Assembly: GCA_030608245.1 (NCBI GenBank)
Contig: JAUWEO010000022.1
Location: forward strand, 1 to 13,015
Length of the DNA: 13,015 bases
From: Candidatus Latescibacterota bacterium
GTDB taxonomy: Bacteria > Latescibacterota > MVCY01
Reading direction: 5' to 3'
The position numbers were made by a program, and so were the translations under genes. Below are positions 1-7,357 of the stretch, one piece after another (positions within the stretch are counted from its first letter, which is position 1; every line of letters starts with the position of its first letter). The notes below the pieces were generated by a model, which had not been told where the DNA came from, searched no databases, and worked only from the letters and a program-made list of their open reading frames with translations.

Positions 1-873
1 TCGGGCTTCTGACCTTTGGAAGCAGAAATACTCCACAGCTTTGCTCAGAGAGCTAACCCGAAGCTTTTGCTCAGCCAGAACCCAGCTGGGATTGAATATG
101 CAGAAATCCACGGGACTCTTCTTTTCGTCAAAGATGATAAACGTTTTTCCGCCCCAGGATTGCCCGTAAAGAGAGCAAATATTCTCCCACAGTTCAACGA
201 GCTTCTCCTTGCTCAGAGAGATAGGCTTCTCTTCCCAGTCCACGCCGGAGCGAAAGGCGATCTCACGGGCAGTCAACATACTCATCCCCACGATAGTCCC
301 AACCAAGACATGAACTACAGTCTGGTCAGGATGTGAGCAGATCATCTCTTTGAACTCGGTGAGGGAACCCGTTTGCGGGTTCAAGCGAGTCTGAGGGGGA
401 GGAGGAAGATAGGCCACCTTGGGCAGAATCTGGCGGAACCTGCTCATCTGGTGGGTGACCCGCCGCAGGGCATCGATTATCAGACCGGTATCTTTGTCAA
501 CCAGGATGATATTACTGTTTCTTCCTATTAATTCAACGATTAGAAAGACTCGTCTGGCGGTGCCGACGCGGTTTTGTTTCTCCAATTGGAAGCGGATGAC
601 CCTGTCTGTGCCCATCTGTTCGATGTTTTGCACTACTGAACCAGTCAGATTGTTGGACTGCCAGGGTCTGTGCTTGGGGGAAAGAACTGGAGAAGAGGAC
701 AGAAAGATAGCCGGCAGGTGCGGAGAGCAACAGATGGTCAGATGGTGCCCTTCATCAAACCTTAACAGAAGAGAGTGTTTCTCAGTCTGCAAGGACTCTT
801 TCACATAGGTCCCAAGTATCTCGGAACGGAACTCTTCAACTATATTTTTGATAGTAATGTAGTCAAACGCCAT
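1..873 (-). CDS. rqcH: RqcH / NFACT-family ribosome quality control protein, N-terminal part (runs off the left edge)
   Basis: The minus-strand frame is open from the ATG at 873-871 to base 1, giving 291 codons with no stop; the C-terminal half lies outside the window. It reads as the NFACT-N domain of RqcH, also annotated as FbpA or fibronectin-binding protein. The start MAFDYITIKNIVEEF is typical. An Asp-Arg pair sits at residues 90-91, matching the DR motif known to be needed for function in RqcH/NEMF. It is followed by ELIGRNSNIILVD (114-126), IDALRRV and an ILPKVAYLPPPP stretch. In the family, RqcH binds split 50S subunits carrying peptidyl-tRNA and recruits alanyl-tRNA to add C-terminal alanine tails that mark stalled chains for degradation. 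It acts in the cytosol. A weak Shine-Dalgarno (AAGGG) lies about 12 bases before the ATG. The nitroreductase gene is 211 bp upstream on the same strand. The family assignment is strong; the truncation is only the window edge. Confidence 0.9.
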   Translation of the reverse strand, partial: MAFDYITIKNIVEEFRSEILGTYVKESLQTEKHSLLLRFDEGHHLTICCSPHLPAIFLSSSPVLSPKHRPWQSNNLTGSVVQNIEQMGTDRVIRFQLEKQNRVGTARRVFLIVELIGRNSNIILVDKDTGLIIDALRRVTHQMSRFRQILPKVAYLPPPPQTRLNPQTGSLTEFKEMICSHPDQTVVHVLVGTIVGMSMLTAREIAFRSGVDWEEKPISLSKEKLVELWENICSLYGQSWGGKTFIIFDEKKSPVDFCIFNPSWVLAEQKLRVSSLSKAVEYFCFQRSEAR

Positions 874-895
874 TTTTGGCAAATCCCTTGTCTAA

Positions 896-935
896 CCGCA
901 AAGACCCCAAAGAAGGCGCAAAGCTCGCCAAGACT
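896..935. repeat. Degenerate CGCAAAG-type short direct repeat
   Basis: This stretch between the RqcH and nitroreductase genes has the unit CGCAAAG or CCAAAGA three times, followed by a shortened GCCAAG. It resembles the decayed 'GCAAAGACGCAAAG' tracts that recur between genes in many environmental bacterial genomes; that comparison is from memory. It has no coding potential on either strand. Confidence 0.4.
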
Positions 936-1048
936 CTATAAGCTCTTAGCGCCCGCTTCACGGCGTTTCTGATCAAATTCCAAACTCACAGGATTTCAGC
1001 AGGAAAGCAGTCTGAAGACAGGATTCGGGTAATCTTTCCACAGAATCT

Positions 1049-1085
1049 CACCAGTCACCAATCACCAGTTCACTACTCACCAGTT
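1049..1085. repeat. Imperfect CACCAGT tandem repeat next to the nitroreductase stop codon
   Basis: Five 7-8 base units follow one another: CACCAGT, CACCAAT, CACCAGTT, CACTACT, CACCAGTT. On the minus strand they read as ACTGGTGA-like units. The last base of the array is shared with the stop codon of the nitroreductase (1085-1087). It may be a dispersed intergenic repeat that inserted or expanded just after the gene. The rest of 874-1084 holds nothing I recognise. Confidence 0.55.
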
Positions 1086-1765
1086 TACCGTCTTCTACCC
1101 AGCGGCATAATATACAGCGGGTCTTCTTGAATTCGCAATGCCTCTTGGACAGCGTCGTCCTCGAAGGCTCCGACAACCACGGTTCCCAGTCCCAGTGCTT
1201 CGGCCTGCAAGCAGACGTTTTCGGCGATGTGACCTGCCTCCATGTAGACATATCTGATACCCCGCTGGCCATATTTTCTGGTGGTACGTTTGCAGACGGC
1301 TGCTATGACCAGATTTGCCGGAGCTGCAGCAATCCAGGACTGACTTAACGACGCCTCAGCCAACTCCCGGTTCAGCTCTCTTTTTCCTACCGGCCTCAGG
1401 CTGTGTCGGTCCGGCTGGTAGTGATAGAGTCCGCAGGATAAGCCGGTAACCCGCGATGCTGTCAGATAAAGCTCCATCGGGTAAGTGGCCCCAGCGGAAG
1501 GGGCCGTTCTGAAACCCCGAGGGGAAGTAACTCCCTGAGCCGCCCACAAGATCTGCGATACCTCCGGGAGAGATAGAGGTTGATCAGAATATTCCCGCAC
1601 CGACCTGCGGCGGGAAAGCGCCTCCTCGACCGACATAGGACCTTTATCCCTGGGCTTAGGCAACTTTATCTCTCCCCCCGAACTGCCTTGAGAAGCTTCC
1701 TGCCGACAAGCACCAGCAATAAAGAAAAGCGCTAACCCAACAGTGAGAATCACGCCACCATACAT
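1085..1765 (-). CDS. SagB-type nitroreductase-family protein, probably exported or lipid-anchored
   Basis: 226 residues. The core is an FMN-dependent nitroreductase fold of the SagB/ThcOx type: an RRRSVREYS motif (52-60) expected to bind FMN phosphate, SAGATYP (90-96), and a C-terminal block with MEAGHIAENVCLQAEALGLG (175-194) followed by VVGAF. Relatives include oxidases that act on azolines in peptides, but most members have unknown substrates. No cyclodehydratase or precursor peptide gene is visible, so I do not infer peptide modification. The N-terminus is hydrophobic (residues 5-17) and ends in IAGAC with Cys20. This resembles a lipobox but has Ala at -3, so lipid anchoring is plausible rather than certain. 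The ATG at 1765 follows a near-perfect Shine-Dalgarno, AGGAGGTGAT. It is divergent from the membrane synthase-like gene across 114 bp. Confidence 0.85.
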   Translation of the reverse strand: MYGGVILTVGLALFFIAGACRQEASQGSSGGEIKLPKPRDKGPMSVEEALSRRRSVREYSDQPLSLPEVSQILWAAQGVTSPRGFRTAPSAGATYPMELYLTASRVTGLSCGLYHYQPDRHSLRPVGKRELNRELAEASLSQSWIAAAPANLVIAAVCKRTTRKYGQRGIRYVYMEAGHIAENVCLQAEALGLGTVVVGAFEDDAVQEALRIQEDPLYIMPLGRRR

Positions 1766-1795
1766 TGATCATCACCTCCTGGAAAGGGATTTCTA

Positions 1796-1824
1796 TTGAA
1801 ATATGGTACAAACTTTCGTATCTT
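1796..1824 (+). promoter_or_regulatory. Putative sigma-70-type promoter for the membrane synthase-like gene
   Basis: TTGAAA (1796-1801) and TATCTT (1819-1824) are separated by 17 bases. Transcription would begin near 1831, leaving a leader of about 50 bases that contains AAAAGGAG (1863-1870) before the TTG at 1880. The -35 box coincides with an upstream in-frame TTG at 1796, so if the promoter is real that TTG cannot be the start. Confidence 0.45.
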
Positions 1825-1879
1825 TGGAGAGTCAAACCCGAAATTGGCAAAAGGTTCCAAGCAAAAGGAGTTCATAGAT

Positions 1880-4183
1880 TTGAAGAAAAGCCTCGTTTTT
1901 GCAATGTTTTTCATGGGCTTTGTCGCTGTAGTGGCACAGGTTCTGCTGATCAGAGAAATGCTGGTGACCTTCTACGGCAACGAGCTCTCCATCGGGATTA
2001 TCCTGGCAAACTGGCTCCTGCTGGAAGCTGGAGGCAGTTGGTTTTTAGGACGATTGGCAGACAGGATAAAAAAGAAGGTGCCAGGATTAATCGGCTTGCA
2101 GATTTTTGTCTGTCTTTATCTTCCTGTAGCTGTCTATACCACCCGCGTGATTAAGAACCTGCTGGGAATAACCACCGGCGAGGGCATAGGACTTCTCCCT
2201 ATCTTCTACTGTTCTTTTCTCATCTTGGCCCCTCTTGCCTTGGCCCACGGAGCCCAATTCGCTTTCGGTTGCAGGGTTTTCTTTGAGCTGTCGAAAAGGG
2301 CTGCCGGGGATATTGGCCGGGTTTATATCCTTGAGGGCCTTGGTTCTGGAATAGGAGGACTTGTATTCACCTGGCTGCTTATTCCTCGTTTAAACTCTGT
2401 AGAGATAGCCTTGATAGTAAGCCTCCTTGGTCTTCTTGTTGCCCTCTGGGTAATGGCTTCAACAGAACGGAACCAAGAGAAAACAACTCCCAGTGCCAGG
2501 TTTCTGCACGGTGGGTTTTATTCTATTGTAATTTCTCTATTAGTTGCTGGCAGCTATCTTTTGTTCTCTTCGTCTGCTGGGAAAATTCACTGGCACTCGG
2601 TTCAGCAGCAGTGGAGAGGCTACAATCTGAAGTCATATGAGAATTCAATCTATGGCAATGTAGCCGTGGTGGAAAAAGAGCAGCAGCTTGTCTTTCTCTC
2701 CGATGGCATTCCCATTTCCACCACCCCGGTGCCGGACATAGCCTTCGTGGAGGAATTCGTCCATTTAGCTCTTTTGTCTCACTTCGCCCCTGAGAAGGTG
2801 TTGATAATCGGGGGAGGAATGGGGGGAGTGTTGGCTGAAATTCTTAAACATCCGGTCAAACACCTCTGTTATGCGGAGTTAGACCCCTTGGTGATAAAGA
2901 CAGTGGAGAGGTTCCCCACGCCTCTTACTACTCGAGAGTTAAGCGACCCTCGAACAGAGATCAAATACGTAGATGGCAAACTCTTGGTGCGCACAACTGG
3001 GCAGAGATATGATCTGATTCTCATCAACCTCCCTGTTCCTTCTACCTTACAGTTAAACAGATTTTACACGATGGAGTTTTTCCGAACGGCGCGTAACATA
3101 CTGACCAAGGGAGGAATCCTGGTCTTGAGAGGTCCCGGCTCACTGGTATATATGAACAAGGAACTGAGAGACTTGAATTTGTGTATTTACGAAACCCTCC
3201 GACAGGTCTTCCCCAACATTAAGGTAATCCCTGGAGATTTCAATCTGTTTCTGGCCTCTGCCTCTCCTGAACTGTGCGATATAACAGCCGCAGTGCTTTG
3301 TCATAGGTTGGAGAAACGTTGCCTGGATACAAGGCTTTTAACCGATTTTCACCTCCGCTATAAACTCGACCCTCGAAAGCAAAGTTGGTTTTTCCAGTGT
3401 TTGGGGGGAGGGGAAAAAATAAGATTCAATAGAGATCTGCTTCCCTCGGGTCTTTTCTACAGTCTCTCCTACTGGAACTCCCTGTTCTCTCCGGGGATCA
3501 CACCGGTCTTTGAGTTGCTCAACAGATTGAAGCTGTGGATGTTTCTGATCCCTTTAGGAGCTCTGGCAGCAATTCTCCTGAGTCACAGAGCGAGCAGAGT
3601 TAGCTGTCCTGTCCCCGTGGCTGTTGCTACCACCGGCTTCGCAGGTATGGCCTTCAATATGGTTCTGATCCTGGCGTTTCAGTCACTATACGGCTATGTC
3701 TATAATATAATTGCACTGCTGACTGCTGCCTTTATGGTTGGCCTAAGTGCCGGAGCTCTGTTAATGCTCAGGATTATGAACAGGAACACGCCGGAGAGAT
3801 CTCTTTTGGGGTATTTCGAGATGCTAATTCTCTCTTTTTCCCTGCTATTGCCCTTGATACTTATCTTTTGTCACGCTGAGATTGCGCATCCTCTGGTGTT
3901 CCGGGCGGTACCGGGGGTGATTCTCATCTTAAGTGCTATTTCAGGATTCTTAGTGGGTTCGGAATTTCCTCTAGCCAACAAGATGTATCTGGGGGGCAAA
4001 GGTAAGGTGGGCCAGACGGCCGGAATGCTTTACGGTGTCGATCTTTTTGGTTCCTGGTTGGGTGCCCTGGCGGTCTCAGTTGCTTTGGTTCCCGTGTTGG
4101 GAATAATTCAGACCTGCCTGCTGGTGGCTGCGTTTAAGTTGTTCAGTCTTGTGTTAGTCGTTGCCTTGCCCTCATCAGAATAG
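1880..4183 (+). CDS. Polytopic membrane protein with an embedded spermidine-synthase-like domain
   Basis: 767 residues from the preferred TTG start at 1880, which has AAAAGGAG nine bases upstream and leads straight into the first membrane helix. An alternative in-frame TTG at 1796 adds 28 polar residues and overlaps a likely promoter. Architecture: an N-terminal block of hydrophobic helices (about 5-235), a soluble SAM-type Rossmann domain (about 260-500), and a C-terminal helical block (about 550-765). The middle domain resembles spermidine synthase: GGGMGG glycine loop (311-316), acidic E333 in YAELDP for the SAM ribose, D365 in VDGK, and an LQLNRFYT segment. The usual GGGDGG Asp is Met314, and the DxxDP catalytic segment reads NLPVP (383-387). 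It is thus unlikely to be an ordinary aminopropyltransferase. Similar fused proteins are often annotated 'spermidine synthase' or 'MFS/spermidine synthase' without proven function. Its stop is 22 bp from the convergent dut stop, with no clear terminator between them. Confidence 0.85.
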   Translation: MKKSLVFAMFFMGFVAVVAQVLLIREMLVTFYGNELSIGIILANWLLLEAGGSWFLGRLADRIKKKVPGLIGLQIFVCLYLPVAVYTTRVIKNLLGITTGEGIGLLPIFYCSFLILAPLALAHGAQFAFGCRVFFELSKRAAGDIGRVYILEGLGSGIGGLVFTWLLIPRLNSVEIALIVSLLGLLVALWVMASTERNQEKTTPSARFLHGGFYSIVISLLVAGSYLLFSSSAGKIHWHSVQQQWRGYNLKSYENSIYGNVAVVEKEQQLVFLSDGIPISTTPVPDIAFVEEFVHLALLSHFAPEKVLIIGGGMGGVLAEILKHPVKHLCYAELDPLVIKTVERFPTPLTTRELSDPRTEIKYVDGKLLVRTTGQRYDLILINLPVPSTLQLNRFYTMEFFRTARNILTKGGILVLRGPGSLVYMNKELRDLNLCIYETLRQVFPNIKVIPGDFNLFLASASPELCDITAAVLCHRLEKRCLDTRLLTDFHLRYKLDPRKQSWFFQCLGGGEKIRFNRDLLPSGLFYSLSYWNSLFSPGITPVFELLNRLKLWMFLIPLGALAAILLSHRASRVSCPVPVAVATTGFAGMAFNMVLILAFQSLYGYVYNIIALLTAAFMVGLSAGALLMLRIMNRNTPERSLLGYFEMLILSFSLLLPLILIFCHAEIAHPLVFRAVPGVILILSAISGFLVGSEFPLANKMYLGGKGKVGQTAGMLYGVDLFGSWLGALAVSVALVPVLGIIQTCLLVAAFKLFSLVLVVALPSSE

Positions 4184-4205
4184 GCCGATGAAAAACAGCG
4201 GAAAG

Positions 4206-4718
4206 TCACACTCTCTGCTGGTAAAAACCTCGGTAACCTGTTTCCACTGGTTGATCCAGTTGAAAAAAAAGAAGCTGTAGAACTCGGGCATTCTTCTGAA
4301 GCCGCAGTCCCTTGGGGTTGGACACCACCAGCAAGCCCTCCCCTCTGCCTGAATAACCGGCGTCCCACACAGCTGAGACCACTGTGACTCCACAGCGCAG
4401 AAGGGAAGAACGAGGCCTGCCCAGGGCAATCACATCCTTGGGAAGATTTACCACCTCGTTGTAAACGACCTTGTATGAACCTGGAGGAAGATCTATCCAA
4501 CCGGCCTTTTCAAATCCAAGCCTAGTACATTCGGAGAGTTGTCTATCTCTGTTCTCTAAGCCAATGCTGCCTTTCCCCTGCCAACTCCAGACCTCTTTTA
4601 CCGTAAGTTCAATCCCGTTTTCCTGGATTTGAAGTTCAGGGGCAATCATTTTTTCCACCAGAGGTGGTCCCTGGCGCAGCATTTCAGTCAATCTGTTTTT
4701 GGAAAGCACACCGTTCAT
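4206..4718 (-). CDS. dut: dUTPase / dCTP deaminase-family nucleotide hydrolase
   Basis: 170 residues from the ATG at 4718, with AGAAGG a few bases upstream inside the end of manC. A GTG three codons later (4709) is an alternative start. The frame can be extended upstream to 4811, but that part only reads the manC gene out of frame. Family features are a NGIELTV segment (34-40), PRSSLLR (102-108), AVWDAGYSGRG (116-126) and a C-terminal GFYQ tail (164-167). The WDAGYSGRG segment fits a dUTPase-type active site of the archaeal-like trimeric DCD/DUT group more than a classical dCTP deaminase. The expected reaction is dUTP to dUMP plus pyrophosphate, which keeps uracil out of DNA and supplies dTMP synthesis. 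A bifunctional deaminase/dUTPase cannot be excluded. It is the last gene of the glyS-manC-dut run and overlaps manC by 35 bp, suggesting translational coupling. Confidence 0.82.
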   Translation of the reverse strand: MNGVLSKNRLTEMLRQGPPLVEKMIAPELQIQENGIELTVKEVWSWQGKGSIGLENRDRQLSECTRLGFEKAGWIDLPPGSYKVVYNEVVNLPKDVIALGRPRSSLLRCGVTVVSAVWDAGYSGRGEGLLVVSNPKGLRLQKNARVLQLLFFQLDQPVETGYRGFYQQRV

Positions 4719-5814
4719 TTGCCTTCTGCTCTTCCAGCATCTCCACGATCTTTTTAACCTCCTGGGTTCGGTGCTTGGGACATACCAGCAGGGCTTGTTC
4801 TGTCTGCACAATGACTACGTCTTTGACTCCGATGGTGGCCACCAATTTCCCCGGACAGCGGATAAAACAGCCCTCGGTCTCTATCCCCAGATGGGAAGCC
4901 TGCACCACATTGCCATTCTCATCTTTAGACAGAAGCTCACTCAAGGCAGCCCAGGAGCCCACATCGCTCCAGCCGAAATCCCCTGCCAGCACCGCCACTG
5001 CTTCGGCCTTTTCCATCACGCCATAATCAATAGAAATCGACTTTAACCTCTTGTAAACATCCGTAATAACCTGACCTTCTCGCTCAGTATCCAGTGCCTT
5101 CTCTATCTGGGCCAGCCCTTGGGCCAGCGCAGGCAGATATTCCTTGATCATCTCCAAGATGACAGAGGCTTTCCAAAGGAATATGCCGCTGTTCCACAGA
5201 TAGTCCCCCTGAGTCAGATATTGTTCTGCCCGCTGTCGATCGGGTTTTTCCACAAATTCTTTCACCAAGTAGACCTTTTCTCCCCGGCACTGGCCTGTTG
5301 GTTTTCCCCGGTGGATATATCCGTATCCAGTCTCTGGGCCAGTAGGGGGGATTCCAATGGTAACCAATCTGTTCTGCAGACGTGCTACCTCAGCTGCTGC
5401 CCGGATTACATCGCTGAAGCGTCCCTGGTTGCAGATAAAATGGTCAGCCGGAGTGACAAGCATTACCCCGTCGGAGTCGATCTTCCTAATATAGATGGCT
5501 GCCAGACCGATACAGGCGGCGGTGTCTCTCCCTTCGGGCTCGGCGATTATGTTCTCTTTTGGAATCTCCGGCAGCTCCTCTCTGACCTGGGTGCTGTACA
5601 TCTGGTTGGTGACCACTGATATATTTCGTTTAGGCACAATCCCGGAGGTCCGCCTCACTGTGAGCTGAAGCATACTTTCCTCTCCCAGGATCTTAAGCAG
5701 TGGTTTGGGATGTTCCGGGCGACTCTCCGGCCAGAAGCGCGTTCCTTTGCCTCCAGCCATCACCGCCGCGTACAACCAGGGGACAAGGTCCTGGAGATTT
5801 TCCGGTTCAGCCAT
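4684..5814 (-). CDS. manC: Mannose-1-phosphate guanylyltransferase
   Basis: 376 residues, the length of the single-domain enzyme without a fused phosphomannose isomerase. Signature elements are all present: the nucleotidyltransferase loop GGKGTRFWPESR (21-32) followed by Lys37, GRDTAA (95-100), PADH (122-125), FVEKP (187-191), YLWNSG (205-210) and GWSDVGSW (281-288). It makes GDP-mannose from mannose-1-phosphate and GTP for cell-surface glycans, in the cytosol. The ATG at 5814 has AGGAG six bases upstream and overlaps the last codons of glyS by 8 bp. No other sugar-nucleotide or glycan gene is in the window, so it does not sit in a visible polysaccharide cluster. Its 3' end overlaps dut by 35 bp. 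A related hexose-1-phosphate guanylyltransferase is the only realistic alternative. Confidence 0.93.
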   Translation of the reverse strand: MAEPENLQDLVPWLYAAVMAGGKGTRFWPESRPEHPKPLLKILGEESMLQLTVRRTSGIVPKRNISVVTNQMYSTQVREELPEIPKENIIAEPEGRDTAACIGLAAIYIRKIDSDGVMLVTPADHFICNQGRFSDVIRAAAEVARLQNRLVTIGIPPTGPETGYGYIHRGKPTGQCRGEKVYLVKEFVEKPDRQRAEQYLTQGDYLWNSGIFLWKASVILEMIKEYLPALAQGLAQIEKALDTEREGQVITDVYKRLKSISIDYGVMEKAEAVAVLAGDFGWSDVGSWAALSELLSKDENGNVVQASHLGIETEGCFIRCPGKLVATIGVKDVVIVQTEQALLVCPKHRTQEVKKIVEMLEEQKANERCAFQKQID

Positions 5815-7105
5815 TTATTCTCCTCTCCAGTTCTTCCTTCAGGGCGTCGATCTTAACCCTTGTCTGTTCCATAGTGTCACGGTCTCTGATAGTTACAGTG
5901 TCATCCTGGGCAGTCTGGGAATCCACCGTGATGCCGAACGGGGTTCCCACCTCATCCATTCTCCGGTAGCGCCTGCCTATGCTGGCGCTCTCGTCGTAGA
6001 AAACGGCGAAATGAGGCTTAAGCATCTGGTAGATCTGTTGGGCTCGCTCAGGCATACCGTCCCGTCTCACCAAGGGGAATACCCCGGCTTTAATCGGAGC
6101 TAAGCGAGGGTGAAGGTGGAGGACTACCCGTTCAGGTTCTTCATCATAGGCGTCAACCAGCACAGTGAGTAGGATGCGGGTCAGGCCGGCAGAGGTCTCA
6201 ACAATATAGGGAACAAACCGCTGCCGGGTTGACTCATCAAAGTAGGAGAGGTCTTTACCCGAGTATTGTGTATGCCGGCCTAAGTCGAAGTCGGTCCGGT
6301 TGTGAATCCCCTCGATCTCCTTCCAACCGAAGGGAAACTGGTACTCGATGTCCCAGGCTTCCTTAGCATAGAAGACCAGCTCATCCGGCCCGTGCTCACG
6401 GAATCTCAGCTTCTCCGGGTTTAGCCCTAATTGAAGGTAGAAATCCCACCGTTCCTCTTTCCAGTTCTGCATCCACTCGTCTTCGCTACCCGGGGGGACG
6501 AAAAACTGCATCTCCATCTGCTCGAACTCGCGGGTGCGGAAGATGAAGTTACTGGGGGTGATTTCATTCCGAAAGGCCTTCCCGGTTTGAGCGATGCCAA
6601 AGGGGAGTTTTAACCGGCAGGCCTGCATTACATTCAGATAATTCACATATATCCCCTGGGCGGTCTCCGGACGGAGGTAGATTATATTCTCTCCGTCCTC
6701 CACAGGCCCCATATGGGTCTTGAACATCAAATTGAACTTTCGCGCTGGAGTAAGTGGTCCGCCGCAAGCAGGACAGACCTCAGAGGAGAGTTCATCGGGC
6801 CGAAAACGCTGCTTACAGTTTTTGCAGTCTACCATCAGATCGGCAAAGCTCTCCACATGGCCCGAGGCCTCCCACACCCGAGGGTGCATCAGAATACTGG
6901 CATCTAAACCCACGATGTTCTCGTGTTCTCTAACCATTATTTGCCACCAGAGCTGCTGAATATTGTCTTTCAATTCAATACCCAAGGGACCGTAATCCCA
7001 GCAGCTGCCCAACCCTCCGTAGATCTCACTGCTCTGAAAGATAAAACCTCGCCGTTTACAAAGCGAAACCAACTTCTCCATCAAATCAGCTGTTTCAGTT
7101 GCCAT
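5807..7105 (-). CDS. glyS: Glycyl-tRNA synthetase, single-chain (alpha2) type
   Basis: 432 residues, slightly shorter than many bacterial members. It is the class II homodimeric form, not the alpha/beta form encoded by glyQ plus a separate large subunit. The N-terminus has the family segment EIYGGLGSCWDYGPLG (27-42). A four-cysteine cluster (C94, C97, C111, C114) probably binds zinc. RPETAQG is at 145-151, motif 2 begins FRNE (178-181), and motif 3 contains SAGLTR (305-310). An anticodon-binding domain of HGTP type covers roughly 335-425 with GTPFGITVD (387-395). It charges tRNA-Gly in the cytosol. The ATG at 7105 has GGAGG five bases upstream. It is the first gene of the overlapping glyS-manC-dut run. 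No T-box leader signature was seen in the 252 bp upstream. Confidence 0.96.
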   Translation of the reverse strand: MATETADLMEKLVSLCKRRGFIFQSSEIYGGLGSCWDYGPLGIELKDNIQQLWWQIMVREHENIVGLDASILMHPRVWEASGHVESFADLMVDCKNCKQRFRPDELSSEVCPACGGPLTPARKFNLMFKTHMGPVEDGENIIYLRPETAQGIYVNYLNVMQACRLKLPFGIAQTGKAFRNEITPSNFIFRTREFEQMEMQFFVPPGSEDEWMQNWKEERWDFYLQLGLNPEKLRFREHGPDELVFYAKEAWDIEYQFPFGWKEIEGIHNRTDFDLGRHTQYSGKDLSYFDESTRQRFVPYIVETSAGLTRILLTVLVDAYDEEPERVVLHLHPRLAPIKAGVFPLVRRDGMPERAQQIYQMLKPHFAVFYDESASIGRRYRRMDEVGTPFGITVDSQTAQDDTVTIRDRDTMEQTRVKIDALKEELERRING

Positions 7106-7143
7106 AGTTCCTCCATAATGCTCAAATGTCGAAAAAGGTTGAG

Positions 7144-7265
7144 AGACTCGTAGAAAGTCTAAGATGCTCCCTCTCCCTATAAAGGAGAAGGCTGGGGTGA
7201 AGGTGGAAGTCTTGATATTTCAAGTGTTTTTCTCGCCCTCCTCTTTTTTCCCTCCCCAAAGGGGA
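7144..7265. repeat. Cluster of four small inverted repeats between the TPR gene and glyS
   Basis: Four hairpin-capable sequences lie within about 120 bp. They are AGACT/AGTCT (7144-7160), CCCTCTCC/GGAGAAGG with one mismatch (7169-7191), CTTGA/TCAAG (7211-7224) and TCCCC/GGGGA (7253-7265). The second and fourth resemble arms of a common dispersed intergenic palindromic element of the 'CCCTCTCCCT...GGGGTGAGGG' kind; this is from memory. No supported gene lies in 7106-7357; the open frame there is pyrimidine/purine-rich and unlike protein. The element would sit in the glyS leader if transcription starts upstream of it. Confidence 0.5.
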
Positions 7266-7357
7266 AACGAGATCTAACTTTACGAAACGGATCAATCTTT
7301 GGTTGGTATCACCCGTATCTTGTTGGCAGTCAGGTTCTTCACCAACTATGACTAAAT

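Noticed and set aside
896..1085. CRISPR array
   Set aside because: The repeat units are 7-8 bases, imperfect and directly adjacent, with no unique spacers and no cas genes.
4184..4205. Bidirectional terminator between the convergent membrane synthase and dut genes
   Set aside because: Only 22 bases lie between the stops and they form no clear hairpin with a T-run.
4206..4811. A longer dut reading frame starting at 4811
   Set aside because: The extra 31 residues lie wholly inside manC in another frame and are rich in Arg, Lys, Cys and Trp; the family's N-terminus begins near the ATG at 4718.
7106..7357. T-box riboswitch ahead of glyS
   Set aside because: No T-box sequence (TGGNACCGCG-like) or terminator/antiterminator pair could be found on the minus strand.
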